Shown here in pieces: positions 16,030 through 26,747 of a DNA stretch of 47,128 nucleotides. The DNA lies in NCBI GenBank assembly GCA_964652155.1, contig CAZZBK010000026.1:1-47128 (forward strand), given 5' to 3'. Each line of letters opens with the position of its first letter. Position 1 is the stretch's first letter. The notes below the pieces were generated by a model. The model worked only from the letters and a program-made list of their open reading frames with translations, was not told the DNA's origin and searched no databases. The DNA comes from CAZZBK01 sp964652155. GTDB taxonomy: Bacteria; Planctomycetota; Planctomycetia; Pirellulales; PNKZ01. A program made the position numbers and the translations under genes.

Positions 16030-18567
16030 ATGACGTTGCCGCATCTGCCTATCGACGACGTGCTGCCGCAAATCATCGCGGCGTTGCGCTCCGCATCGAG
16101 CTTGGTGGTCCGCGCCCCCACGGGAGCCGGCAAAACGACCCGCATTGCTCCCGCGTTGCTCGACGCCGGCCTCGCGGGCTCCAAGCAGATCGTCTTGCTC
16201 CAGCCGCGTCGAGTCGCGGCCCGGGCCGCCGCCGCGCGGATGAGCGCCGAACGCGGCAAGCCGTTGGGAGACGAGATCGGCTATCACGTGCGGTTCGAGA
16301 GTCGCAGCGGGCGACAGACGCGCATCCTCGTCGCCACCGAAGGGGTGTTCCTCCGCTGGCTCCAGGACGATCCGTTTATCGAGCGCGTCGCGATCGTTAT
16401 CTTCGACGAGTTTCACGAGCGCAATCTGAACACCGATCTGGCGCTGGCCATGATACGCCGCGTGCAACAGACGGTGCGACCCGACGTGCGGATCGTCGTC
16501 ATGTCGGCCACGCTCGACGCCGCGCCGATCGCACAGTACTTGAACAACTGCCCCCAGATCGACAGCGCCGGACGTCTGTTTCCGGTCGAAACACGCTACG
16601 TGCCTCACGAGTCGCGCGAGCACCTCAGCACGCAAGTTGCCCACGGTGTCCGCGAGTTGTTCGCAACCACCTCGGGAGACATCCTGGCCTTTCTGCCCGG
16701 CGTCGGCGAAATTCGCCGCGCGGCCGAGCAACTCGCCGACTGGGCCCAGGCGCAGGACGTGCTCGTGACCGAACTGTTCGCCGATCTGCCGCTCGAACGT
16801 CAGCAAGCGGTGCTCGTGCGTGGCCAGCGGCGCAAGGTGGTGTTGTCGACCAATGTGGCCGAGACCAGCGTGACCATCGAAGGGGTGACCGGCGTGGTCG
16901 ACTGCGGCTGGGTCCGTCAGTTGCGCTACGATGCCCAACTGGGGCTCGACCACCTGGAACTGATCCGCATCTCACGCGCGAGCGCTGAGCAGCGCGCGGG
17001 TCGAGCCGGACGGACGGCCCCCGGCGTGGCCCTCAGACTCTGGACCGTCAACCAGCAGCGCGGGCTACGTGAGCTCGACGCTCCCGAGATCGAACGGGTC
17101 GACTTGGCGGGACCTGTGCTGGAACTGCTCGCCTGGGGCGAGAACGACCCCCTGGCGCTCGATTGGTTCACGCCCCCCAGCGCCGAGCGCGTGCAACTTG
17201 CCCTGCGATTGCTCACACGCCTGTCGGCGGTCGAGCACGGCAAGATCAGCGCGCTCGGCAAGCTCATGTCTCGGTTCCCGCTCCATCCTCGATTGTCGCG
17301 CTTGCTGATCGAGGGGGCGCGACACGGCCAGCTCGACGCCGCGGCCGCGACCGCCGCATTGCTCGAAGAACGTGACCTGCTGCGCCGCGCCGAGCGCTCG
17401 GGACCGCGTATCGCCACGCACTCAAGCGATTCCGACGTGCTCGACCGCCTGCACGCGCTCGACGAGTTCGAGCGGACGTCACGCCGCGAGACCGAACTGG
17501 GAACGATTGACGCCACCACGGCGCGTCAGGTGCTCCGCTCACGCGATCGGCTGCTGCAATTGTGGCGGGGTGAACAGCTCGAACCGAGTGGTGCTCCGCT
17601 GACACTCGACGAGGCGGTGTGCCGCGCGGTGTGGACCGCATTCCCCGACCGGCTCGTGCGCCGCCGCGAGCCCGGCAGCCCGCGTGGGCTGATGATCGGC
17701 GGGCGGGGCGTCAAACTGATCGAGAGCAGCGCGGTCCATCAGGCCGAGTTCTTCGTCGCGGTCGAGGCCGACGATCGAGGCGCGAGCGAATCGCTCGTGC
17801 GGCAGGCCTCGCTCGTCGAGCGGGCTTGGCTCGATGAGTTGCCGCTGCAGACCCGTGTCGAGGTCGAGTTTGACGCGGACCGTGGCCGGGTGGTGGCTTG
17901 GCGGCGCACGTGTCTCGACGACCTTGTGATCGACGAGGCTCAGATCGGCGTGAAGCCCTCGCCCGCAGTCGCCGCGCTCTTGTCACGCGAGGCCGCGACA
18001 CGGCTCGATCTGGCAACGTGTTTCGATCCGGACGAACTCAACTACCTGGCGCGCGTGCGCTGCCTGGCTCAGTGGATGCCCGACTTGCAACTACCCGACC
18101 TTGAAACCGACACCTGGGGCCAATTGCTCCCCGTGTTGTGCGCAACTTGTGTGTCGCTGGACGACGTGCGCCGCGCTTCGCTGCGCGTGGCGGTGCAGCA
18201 ATTGCTCACGCCGCAACAAATTCAGCAAGTGGAACGTGAGGCACCCGAGCGAATCACGGTGCCGAGCGGCAGCGCGGTGCGGCTGCAATATGAGCGGAAC
18301 AAGCCACCGGTGCTGGCGGTGCGCATTCAAGAGGTGTTCGGCATGCTGCGGACGCCACGCGTGGCGGGCGGACGAGTGAGCGTGCTGATGCACTTGCTCG
18401 CCCCCAACATGCGCCCGCAACAGGTGACGCAGGACCTGGCGAGTTTCTGGCAGAACACGTATGGCGAGGTGCGCAAGGAACTTAAGCGGCGGTACCCCAA
18501 GCACGCCTGGCCCGACGACCCGACCACGGCCGTCGCCCAGCGCCGCCCAGGCAAGCCCAAGCTCTGA
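16030..18567 (+). CDS. hrpB: ATP-dependent helicase HrpB
   Basis: 845 aa, the usual HrpB size. It is a DEAH-type RNA helicase family member. Walker A APTGAGKTT is at 29-37, Walker B reads DEFH (126-129), and motif III is SATLD. The C-terminal RecA lobe has TNVAETSVTIEGV and the arginine-finger motif EQRAGRAGRTAPG. The HrpB-specific C-terminal domain fills the last 350 residues and ends with the family-typical ...TQDLASFW, EVRKELKRRYPKH and DDP elements. I choose the ATG at 16030; a TTG at 16018 overlapping the previous stop would add four residues. It follows the spermidine-synthase-like gene directly. The cellular substrate of HrpB is not well established. Confidence 0.93.
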   Translation: MTLPHLPIDDVLPQIIAALRSASSLVVRAPTGAGKTTRIAPALLDAGLAGSKQIVLLQPRRVAARAAAARMSAERGKPLGDEIGYHVRFESRSGRQTRILVATEGVFLRWLQDDPFIERVAIVIFDEFHERNLNTDLALAMIRRVQQTVRPDVRIVVMSATLDAAPIAQYLNNCPQIDSAGRLFPVETRYVPHESREHLSTQVAHGVRELFATTSGDILAFLPGVGEIRRAAEQLADWAQAQDVLVTELFADLPLERQQAVLVRGQRRKVVLSTNVAETSVTIEGVTGVVDCGWVRQLRYDAQLGLDHLELIRISRASAEQRAGRAGRTAPGVALRLWTVNQQRGLRELDAPEIERVDLAGPVLELLAWGENDPLALDWFTPPSAERVQLALRLLTRLSAVEHGKISALGKLMSRFPLHPRLSRLLIEGARHGQLDAAAATAALLEERDLLRRAERSGPRIATHSSDSDVLDRLHALDEFERTSRRETELGTIDATTARQVLRSRDRLLQLWRGEQLEPSGAPLTLDEAVCRAVWTAFPDRLVRRREPGSPRGLMIGGRGVKLIESSAVHQAEFFVAVEADDRGASESLVRQASLVERAWLDELPLQTRVEVEFDADRGRVVAWRRTCLDDLVIDEAQIGVKPSPAVAALLSREAATRLDLATCFDPDELNYLARVRCLAQWMPDLQLPDLETDTWGQLLPVLCATCVSLDDVRRASLRVAVQQLLTPQQIQQVEREAPERITVPSGSAVRLQYERNKPPVLAVRIQEVFGMLRTPRVAGGRVSVLMHLLAPNMRPQQVTQDLASFWQNTYGEVRKELKRRYPKHAWPDDPTTAVAQRRPGKPKL

Positions 18568-20343
18568 TTAGGCCGCGGCGCAAATCGTGCCTGTCGGGCA
18601 TTTGAGCTGGAACAGGCCAAAGATCTCGGACTGCGTGAGGCCGGCCTTGTGCGGTGCCTCGCGCAACGAAGCATCGTTGAAGATCGTGTCGAAGATCTCT
18701 CGTTTCTCTTGCAAGATCTGGTCGATCCGCTCTTCAATCGTGCCGGTGGCCAGGAATCGCGTGACGGTCACGGGCCCCGCCGCGCCAATGCGGTGCGCGC
18801 GATTAATCGCCTGGTCCTCAATGGCCGGGTTCCACCATCGATCAAACAGGAAGACATACTCGGTGAATTGCAGGTTCAGGCCGACGCCCCCCGCGCCGTA
18901 GCTAATCAGCAGCAGCGGCCGGTCCTTGCTCTCCTTGAACTCTTGCAGCACGCCGTCGCGGCGGTGCGACGGTGTCTTGCCGTGGTACGTGAGGGGGCGA
19001 TACTCTTGCAGCCGCTCGGCAAGCGTTTCGATAGTCTCGACCCATTGGCTGAAAACGATTGCCTTGCGTCGGCTCGCGACGACCTCTTCCAAATCGGCGC
19101 TCAGGCGCTCGAGCTTGGCGCTGCTTCCGGTGGCGGGATCGAAATTGCAAATCTGCTTGAGTCGCAGCACCAGCTCGAAAACATGCTGAATGGTCATCGA
19201 GTCTCCCATGCCAGCCAATCGCAGCACGCCGTCGTTCTCGGCCAGCGAGTAGGTCTCGCGCTGCTCGGGGGTCAGCTCGATGTCGGCCGCGCGAAACAAT
19301 TTCGGCGGCAGCTCAGTGAGCACCTTGTCTTTGGTGCGACGGATCACGTACGAGCTGGCCAGCTTGCCGAGTGTCCGCGGCTTCATGTCGCTCTTCAAAT
19401 AGCCGGGCGAGAGAAACTCGAATATCCCCACCAGGTCTTCGGCGCTATTTTCGATCGGTGTGCCGGTGAGGGCCCAAGAGCGTTTGCGCGGAATCGAGCA
19501 GACGATTTCGGACGTCGAGCTCATGCGATTTTTGATCCGTTGCGACTCGTCGAGCACGACCAGATCGAAGGGCCCGCCGTGCGAGCCGAGCCAATCGCGA
19601 TCGCGATGCAGCAGCTCATAGTTGGCCACCTTGACCGGCGCGTCGGCGAGCTGCCATTGCCAGCGGCGCTTGGCCGCGTCGCCGCCGATGACGGTGAGCG
19701 GCACCTCAGCCGCCCAGGATTGAAACTCACGCTGCCAATTGGTGACGAGCGGCTTGGGGCACACAATGAGCACGTGACGCACTTCGCCGGCGTGCAACAA
19801 GAGGCGAATCGCCGAAATGGCCTGCATCGTCTTGCCCAACCCCATCTCGTCGGCCAACACGGCCGCATAGCGGGGATACAAAAAGGCGATCCCTTCCATC
19901 TGATACGGAAAGGGATGGAAGGGAAACTCGAGCGCGCCGCCGTGGATGATCGTCTCGAGCGGAGGTTGTAGCACGTAAAAGAGCCGGTCTTCCAGCTTGA
20001 TCACGTCGCCGGGGGGGCGAATGCGCGTCGGCTTGGCCTGCTTGCCTGGGTTCGTTGGCTGCGCCGAGGGGGTGCCCGACACTACGCCTGGACGCGAGAA
20101 GATCGATGGCCCCGATGACTGACCGTGAGCCGAGAAGCGATAACTGGTCGAGGTCACGCGCAGCGGTTTGATCGGCAACGACACGACACCGACGGGTGCC
20201 GTGCGTCCCCAGGGCCAACGACGCGACGACTCGCAGTGGCTCTGCACATCGATCGGTTCGTTCAAATCGAGCGCGACGCGCGTAATTTGAATGGGCTTGG
20301 CGGCTGGTTCCAGCGCACGCGGCGACTCGGAGGCGTGGTTCAT
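18568..20343 (-). CDS. SNF2-family DNA helicase/ATPase
   Basis: 591 aa. The SNF2 N-lobe has LADEMGLGKTMQ (Walker A Lys near 170) and LVVLDESQRIKN (Walker B variant DESQ, near 265), with LTGTPIEN as motif III. The C-lobe (about 400-560) contains KAIVFSQWVETIETLAERL, GGVGLNLQFTEYVFLFDRWWNPAIEDQA and NRAHRIGAAGPVTVTRFLATGTIEERI, all standard SNF2 motifs. The first 120 residues are a unique, low-complexity N-terminus. These ATPases move along duplex DNA or remodel protein-DNA complexes; the role here is unknown. Its ATG overlaps the stop of the upstream gene (ATGA), so the two are coupled. It converges on hrpB with no space for a separate terminator. Confidence 0.9.
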   Translation of the reverse strand: MNHASESPRALEPAAKPIQITRVALDLNEPIDVQSHCESSRRWPWGRTAPVGVVSLPIKPLRVTSTSYRFSAHGQSSGPSIFSRPGVVSGTPSAQPTNPGKQAKPTRIRPPGDVIKLEDRLFYVLQPPLETIIHGGALEFPFHPFPYQMEGIAFLYPRYAAVLADEMGLGKTMQAISAIRLLLHAGEVRHVLIVCPKPLVTNWQREFQSWAAEVPLTVIGGDAAKRRWQWQLADAPVKVANYELLHRDRDWLGSHGGPFDLVVLDESQRIKNRMSSTSEIVCSIPRKRSWALTGTPIENSAEDLVGIFEFLSPGYLKSDMKPRTLGKLASSYVIRRTKDKVLTELPPKLFRAADIELTPEQRETYSLAENDGVLRLAGMGDSMTIQHVFELVLRLKQICNFDPATGSSAKLERLSADLEEVVASRRKAIVFSQWVETIETLAERLQEYRPLTYHGKTPSHRRDGVLQEFKESKDRPLLLISYGAGGVGLNLQFTEYVFLFDRWWNPAIEDQAINRAHRIGAAGPVTVTRFLATGTIEERIDQILQEKREIFDTIFNDASLREAPHKAGLTQSEIFGLFQLKCPTGTICAAA

Positions 20344-20921
20344 CGGCCGCTCCGATGGGCTTCCTCGATCGCCTCGCGAATCCGCTCAAATGGTTCACTC
20401 AGATCAAAACGCTCGGCCAGGGGAAGCAACACGCCCTCGATCGCCACGCGATCGGGCTCATGGCCGCGACAGGTCATGCCGCGATGGCGACCGAGCATGA
20501 AGTGTGGTTCGTCACTGAGGTGGGCATGGGCGGCGTCAACACGCCAGCTACGGTCGCGGTCCGTATTCGACTCGACATCCGATAACAGCAATGCCACCGG
20601 AGCGGACGAATGCTCGCGCACTGCGAGCATCGCGGGCTGATCGATGCAGACAACCCCCACGGTCAATTCGGTCTTTGCTAGCAAGGCTGCGCCGATCTGC
20701 TCGCCGTAGAGAAATGCATCGAGCGTTGGGCCAAACAAAATCTCTTGAGCCCGATTGGCTTTGACCGGTGCGGTGCAATGAAACTCCAGCGGTCGACCGT
20801 GGGCGTTCAGCAGCAAATAGCCCCCTGACAGCCCAAACTGATCGTGCTTGACGACCGTCAGATAGCCAATCGTGCTAGCGAGCTTCGCGGCCTGAGATTT
20901 CTCGCGATCGTGCGATCCCAT
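20340..20921 (-). CDS. Conserved planctomycete hypothetical upstream of the SNF2 gene
   Basis: 193 aa from the ATG at 20921. The frame stays open for 23 more residues upstream, but conserved-looking sequence starts around here. The protein has IGYLTVVKHDQFGLSGGYLLLNAHGRPLEFHCT in outline, then PVKANRAQEILFGPTL and LYGEQIGAALL, with a less ordered C-terminus. I know no assigned function; short proteins with the GGYLLLN-x-x-GRPLEFHCT core occur in other planctomycetes. It is soluble and lacks a signal peptide. Its stop overlaps the SNF2 start by 4 nt, which suggests a functional pair. Confidence 0.72.
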   Translation of the reverse strand: MGSHDREKSQAAKLASTIGYLTVVKHDQFGLSGGYLLLNAHGRPLEFHCTAPVKANRAQEILFGPTLDAFLYGEQIGAALLAKTELTVGVVCIDQPAMLAVREHSSAPVALLLSDVESNTDRDRSWRVDAAHAHLSDEPHFMLGRHRGMTCRGHEPDRVAIEGVLLPLAERFDLSEPFERIREAIEEAHRSGR

Positions 20922-21080
20922 CCTGGGTGTGTGCCTCAGCAGAGATGTGACGGAATCGGCCCAGAGCACGACCCTCCTTGGTGGCCCCACGAACCGAGTC
21001 CTCGACTCTCATCGGACCGCCTTGGGAAGCGACTTTAGCCAGGGAAATCCACCTGGTAGAGTGGGGCGTGACAATTTTTC

Positions 21081-21108
21081 TCGACACTCCGGTCGTGTCG
21101 GCTATACT
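21081..21108 (+). promoter_or_regulatory. Sigma-70-type promoter
   Basis: TCGACA (21081-21086) and TATACT (21103-21108) are separated by 16 nt, a good match to the housekeeping consensus. The gene start at 21146 lies 38 nt downstream, leaving a short leader with the AAAAGGA ribosome binding site at 21131. Confidence 0.6.
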
Positions 21109-21145
21109 CGGAATTCCACCCCCGCCACGGAAAAGGACCTACCGA

Positions 21146-21604
21146 ATGTCCGAACGAGCATTGCCCACCTCGCTATTTCCGAGTGTCGAGGTCTCGACGA
21201 CCCCGCCAGCCCATACACCCCACCCACATGGGGATCGCACCGACCACGAAATGTTGCGGCTGCTTCGCGACATGGTTGCGGCCCAGGACCGGCAGAATGA
21301 GCTGCTCGAAGAATTGATCGGACAAATGAACGCCGGGCAGAAGCAACGCAATCAAGAACTGTCGCAGTGGCGCAATGCGAATCCCGAGTTGGCCCAAAAG
21401 TGCCGCGTCGCGGCCGAGGTGCTGAGCCAGGTGCAGTCGTCGTTTTTGACGAACTTGGCCGACGAGGTCGATGCGACCGGCGATTCACTCGCCGACGGCG
21501 AGTTCATGCTCAGCGAATTTGTCGACCGATATGGTCCCCGGCTGGCGCATCTCAACGGTGTGCTGCAAGTGTTGGCTCAACTCGGTACCACGCCCACGAC
21601 CTAG
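21146..21604 (+). CDS. Conserved planctomycete hypothetical with coiled coil
   Basis: 152 aa. After a disordered, proline-rich N-terminus of about 30 residues comes a helical segment with coiled-coil heptads (LRLLRDMVAAQDRQNELLEEL and on to about residue 75). Its second half is conserved-looking: NPELAQKCRVAAEVLSQVQSSFL and DSLADGEFMLSEFVDRYGPRLAHLNGVLQVL. No enzymatic motif, signal peptide or membrane helix is visible; it probably works through protein contacts. The ATG at 21146 has AAAAGGA nine nt upstream and a good promoter. The hydrolase gene follows after 37 nt. Confidence 0.75.
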   Translation: MSERALPTSLFPSVEVSTTPPAHTPHPHGDRTDHEMLRLLRDMVAAQDRQNELLEELIGQMNAGQKQRNQELSQWRNANPELAQKCRVAAEVLSQVQSSFLTNLADEVDATGDSLADGEFMLSEFVDRYGPRLAHLNGVLQVLAQLGTTPTT

Positions 21605-21641
21605 TCGCGCGCGTGGGCCCCCCACATCGACTTGCCCACTC

Positions 21642-22523
21642 ATGCTGCGCGAAGTCACCACCTCCGACGGCATCCGCTTGCATGGCGATTGGCAGCCGCG
21701 CGACGAGACGGTGCCGCCCCATCCGTTTGTCGATGCCGTGTTGTTGCTCCACGGCACGGGCAGCAACTTCTACAGCTCGTCGCTCTGGAACGGCTTGATG
21801 AGCGTATTTCGCCAGGCTGGGCTGGGGGTGATGACGGTCAATACGCGCGGTCACGACGGCATGTACCTGACCGTGGCAAACTCGGGCAAGCGATTGCTCG
21901 GCGCGGCCTACGAGCTGCTCGATGAATGCCCGCTCGACGTCGCCGCTTGGGTCGATTCGCTCGCGGCCTCGGGGCAGCGGCGCGTGGCGTTGGTCGGTCA
22001 CAGTGCTGGGGGGGTCAAAGCGATCTACGCACAGGCGCATGCGCCGCTGCCTACCGTTCGTGCCGTGCTCGCCCTCTCGCCGCCGCGATTGTCGCACCGG
22101 GAGTTCCAAGTCAGCGGCGACAAATTCGGTTTCAACGCCGATCTCCGCCGCGCCGAGCAACTCGTGGCGGCGGACCAAGGCGATACGTTGCTCGACGTTC
22201 GCTTCCCACTGCCGTACCTGATCTCGGCACGCGGGTTCTTGGACAAGTACGGCCCGGCAGAGCGTTACAACGTGCTCAACTTTGCAGGGCAACTTACGGT
22301 GCCGCAGCTTTATACCTTTGGCAGCCTTGAGGTGCAGCACAACGCCGCGTTTCGAGGGCTGCCCAACGAACTGGAAGCCCTCGCCGCTCACGCGCAGGCA
22401 ACGATCGACGTGGAACTCATCGCCGGGGCCGACCACGTCTATTCGATGTGTCACACGGAACTTGCCACACGCTGCCTGAAATGGTTAGCGAGGCAGCACG
22501 GATCGTCTGCCATAAGCGGCTAG
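21642..22523 (+). CDS. Alpha/beta hydrolase
   Basis: 293 aa. It has an alpha/beta-hydrolase fold with the oxyanion-hole motif LLLHGTGSNF (about 35-43), the nucleophile elbow GHSAGG with Ser121, and a likely catalytic His in GADHVYSMCH near 270. The acid residue is less clear; an Asp/Glu in the strand before GADH is likely. The substrate is unknown; the family includes esterases and lipases of small compounds. No signal peptide is present. A weak ribosome binding site precedes the ATG. It probably shares the promoter of the upstream hypothetical. Confidence 0.82.
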   Translation: MLREVTTSDGIRLHGDWQPRDETVPPHPFVDAVLLLHGTGSNFYSSSLWNGLMSVFRQAGLGVMTVNTRGHDGMYLTVANSGKRLLGAAYELLDECPLDVAAWVDSLAASGQRRVALVGHSAGGVKAIYAQAHAPLPTVRAVLALSPPRLSHREFQVSGDKFGFNADLRRAEQLVAADQGDTLLDVRFPLPYLISARGFLDKYGPAERYNVLNFAGQLTVPQLYTFGSLEVQHNAAFRGLPNELEALAAHAQATIDVELIAGADHVYSMCHTELATRCLKWLARQHGSSAISG

Positions 22524-22563
22524 TTGCCTTTGGTTTACGTTGCGGTTGTCGGCGGCTCTTTGC

Positions 22564-22593
22564 TTGCGTTCGCACGTCCCTCTGATTTAGAAT
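22564..22593 (+). promoter_or_regulatory. Possible promoter of the cytochrome gene
   Basis: TTGCGT (22564-22569) and TAGAAT (22588-22593) with an 18-nt spacer, about 60 nt before the ATG at 22656. The region is otherwise featureless. Confidence 0.4.
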
Positions 22594-22655
22594 ATAGGGC
22601 TGAGCCGCCTGCCCCGTCGTGCCCCGCCTTTGTCTCCCGCCTGAGTGTGTTCGAC

Positions 22656-25190
22656 ATGAAACGTGTGTTCACGATTCTACTCTGGTCCCTTTGGCTCAGC
22701 ACCGCGCCGCACGTTGCAGCGATTGCCGCGCCCGTTGAATTTGCACGAGACGTGCAGCCGATCCTGGTGCGCTACTGCACCAAGTGTCATGGCCCCGATA
22801 AGCAACAGTCCGATCTGCGCCTCGATACGGCGGCGGCCGTGTTGCGTGGCGGCAACAGTGGCCCGGCCGTGGTGGCCAAGAAAAGCCAAGAGAGCCTGCT
22901 CATCGACGCGCTCACCAAGGCCGAAAATAGTTCGGCCATGCCTCCGCCCGAGGAGGGCAAAAAACTCACCAGCGCCGAGTTGGCCATTCTCAAGCAATGG
23001 ATCGACGAAGGGGCCATCGGACCCAAGAATGAGACGCTCCCCGCGACGATCAAGCGCAGCACCCACTGGTCGTTTCAGCCGCTGCAGCGCGTGACGCCCC
23101 CGACGCCCCCAGCCACGGCCACGATTCACAACGAGATCGATCGCTTTGTTCTCGCGCGCCTCTCGTCCACCGGGCTCAGCGCCTCGGCCGAGGCCGACCG
23201 CGCGACGCTCATCCGTCGCGTCTATCTTGATCTGACGGGGCTCCCCCCCAGCGTCGAGGAAGTCGACGCTTTTCTGCGAGACAAATCGCCCGACGCATAC
23301 TCACGGTTGGTCGACCGTTTGCTCGAATCACCCCATTATGGCGAACGATGGGGTCGGCATTGGCTCGACATCGCCCGCTATGCCGACAGCAACGGCTACA
23401 CGATCGACAGCGCGCGCTCGATCTGGAAGTATCGCGATTGGGTGATCGACGCACTCAATCGGGACATGCCCTTCGATCAATTCGGTATTGAGCAGTTGGC
23501 CGGCGACATGTTGCCCGGCGCGACCCTCGAACAAAAAATTGCCACCGGCTTCCATCGCAACACGCTCCGCAACGAGGAGGGGGGGACCGATCAAGAGCAA
23601 TTCCGCGTCGATGCGGTGGTCGACCGGTTGAGCACCACGGGCGCGGCGTTCATGGGCCTGACGCTCGGTTGCGCTCGCTGCCACGATCACAAGTACGACC
23701 CGATCTCGCAGCGCGAGTTTTACCAGTTGTTCGCGATCTTTAACGGGGCGGATGAACCAACGCTGTCGGTCCCCACGGAGCAAGAGGCGGCCGAGGAGGC
23801 CCCGCTCCGCGAGGACATCGCGAGTTTGAAAAAACGGCTCAACGACACCGAATCGAGCAGCGCGCCGCGGCAGGTCGAGTGGGAAAAGAAATTCCTCGAC
23901 GAGGTCGACGCCCTGGACAAGGCCGGCACGGCCCCGCTGGTTGTGCGCACCGCCGAACCGGTGCGCGAGTTGCTCAAAAAGCCGGCCAACAAGCGTAGCG
24001 CGGCCGAGAAAAAACTCGTGCTCGAAGAATTCCGCCGGCATGACAGCGAACTGCGGACGTTCTATGGCATGCTGGCCGAACTTGAGCAGCGTCAGAAACA
24101 ATTGCAATCCAAGATCACGACGACGCTCGTGCTGCAAGAGCGGGCCACGCCGCGCGAGACGTTCGTGCATGTGCGGGGCGACTTCCTGCGTCATGGCGCC
24201 AAGGTCGAGCCCAACGTGCCAAGCGTGTTGCCGGCGATCAATAAACCGGCGGGCCAAGCGATCACACGGCTCGATTTTGCCCGCTGGCTGTTTACGCCTC
24301 AGCATCCGCTTACCGCGCGGGTGACCGTCAATCGCGTCTGGCAAGCGTACTTTGGTCAGGGCTTGGTGCCAACCGAGAACGATTTCGGCACGCAGGGAGA
24401 CAAGCCGTCGCATGGCGAGTTGCTCGACTGGCTCGCATCGTGGCTCATCGACAACAAGTGGAGCATGAAAGCCTTGCACCGGCTGATCGTCACGAGCGCG
24501 ACGTACCGTCAGTCGTCGCATTTTCGTGGCGACGTGCAGGAGAAGGACCCCTACAACAAGCTGCTCGCCCGGCAGGCGCGTCTGCGACTCGACGCGGAGG
24601 TCATCCGGGACGAGGCGCTCGCGGCCAGCGGGTTGTTGGCGCGCGACTTGGGTGGCCCGGGCGTGTACCCGCCGCAGCCCGAGGGCATCTATCGCTTCAC
24701 GCAGGTGGCCAAGTACTGGAAAGAGACGCGTCCCAACGAGCGTTTCCGCCGCACGTTGTATACCTTTTTCTGGCGCAGTAGTCCGTATCCTTTTTTGATG
24801 ACCTTCGACGCGCCCGACGCGAACAACGCATGTACGCGTCGGGTGCGGAGCAACACGCCGCTGCAAGCCCTGACGCTGGCCAACGACCGCGCGTTCGTCG
24901 AGTTCGCGCAGGGGCTCGCCCAACGGGTGCTCACGCTGCCGTTGACCAACGATACCGACCGGCTCAAGCAGGCGTTTCGCTGGTGCCTGGTGCGCGAGCC
25001 CACCGCGCAAGAACTCAACCGACTGAGCGAGTATTTATTGGCGCAGCGGAATTATTTTGTGGATGAGGCGCAAGCCGCCGACGTCGCGCCGAGCAAATTA
25101 CCCGCCTCGATCAAACCGGCCGAGGGTGCCGCTTGGACCTCGGTTGCGCGCGTGTTGTTGAACCTCGACGAGTTCGTGACCCGCGAGTGA
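22656..25190 (+). CDS. Planctomycete cytochrome c protein with DUF1549 and DUF1553
   Basis: 844 aa, exported: the signal peptide ends near AAIAA (21-25). The N-terminal PSCyt1 domain carries the heme-binding motif CTKCH at 41-45. DUF1549 (PSCyt2, about 105-330) follows, with ATLIRRVYLDLTGLPPS, GERWGRHWLDIARYADSNGY and LGCARCHDHKYDPI. The last contains a second CxxCH (Cys339, Cys342, His343), which I count as a family motif. After a coiled, charged linker comes DUF1553 (PSD1, about 560-800), with FARWLFTPQHPLTARVTVNRVWQAYFG and SNTPLQALTLAND. Such proteins are abundant in planctomycetes and are thought to take part in carbohydrate breakdown at the cell envelope, but their reaction is not established. 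The DUF1501 partner follows after 49 nt. Confidence 0.92.
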   Translation: MKRVFTILLWSLWLSTAPHVAAIAAPVEFARDVQPILVRYCTKCHGPDKQQSDLRLDTAAAVLRGGNSGPAVVAKKSQESLLIDALTKAENSSAMPPPEEGKKLTSAELAILKQWIDEGAIGPKNETLPATIKRSTHWSFQPLQRVTPPTPPATATIHNEIDRFVLARLSSTGLSASAEADRATLIRRVYLDLTGLPPSVEEVDAFLRDKSPDAYSRLVDRLLESPHYGERWGRHWLDIARYADSNGYTIDSARSIWKYRDWVIDALNRDMPFDQFGIEQLAGDMLPGATLEQKIATGFHRNTLRNEEGGTDQEQFRVDAVVDRLSTTGAAFMGLTLGCARCHDHKYDPISQREFYQLFAIFNGADEPTLSVPTEQEAAEEAPLREDIASLKKRLNDTESSSAPRQVEWEKKFLDEVDALDKAGTAPLVVRTAEPVRELLKKPANKRSAAEKKLVLEEFRRHDSELRTFYGMLAELEQRQKQLQSKITTTLVLQERATPRETFVHVRGDFLRHGAKVEPNVPSVLPAINKPAGQAITRLDFARWLFTPQHPLTARVTVNRVWQAYFGQGLVPTENDFGTQGDKPSHGELLDWLASWLIDNKWSMKALHRLIVTSATYRQSSHFRGDVQEKDPYNKLLARQARLRLDAEVIRDEALAASGLLARDLGGPGVYPPQPEGIYRFTQVAKYWKETRPNERFRRTLYTFFWRSSPYPFLMTFDAPDANNACTRRVRSNTPLQALTLANDRAFVEFAQGLAQRVLTLPLTNDTDRLKQAFRWCLVREPTAQELNRLSEYLLAQRNYFVDEAQAADVAPSKLPASIKPAEGAAWTSVARVLLNLDEFVTRE

Positions 25191-25239
25191 GCCGCTTTGC
25201 GAATCCGTCTTTCATTGCCATTTTAGAAACGGTGCTCCG

Positions 25240-26674
<1,435 letters not shown>

Positions 26675-26676
<2 letters not shown>

Positions 26677-26717
26677 AAAAAGAATCGGGCACAACACTGC
26701 GGTGCTGCACCCGATTC
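26675..26717 (-). terminator. Intrinsic terminator of the metal-uptake operon
   Basis: GAATCGGG (26682-26689) pairs with CCCGATTC (26710-26717) around a 20-nt loop that can add some inner pairs. On the minus strand the stem is followed by seven Ts (complement of the A-run 26675-26681). It lies 30 nt after the cyclophilin stop and so ends minus-strand transcription. The run of Ts starts inside the stop codon of the DUF1501 gene. Confidence 0.75.
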
Positions 26718-26747
26718 GTGGGGTCAGGGTAATCGCTCGTGGGCGAC

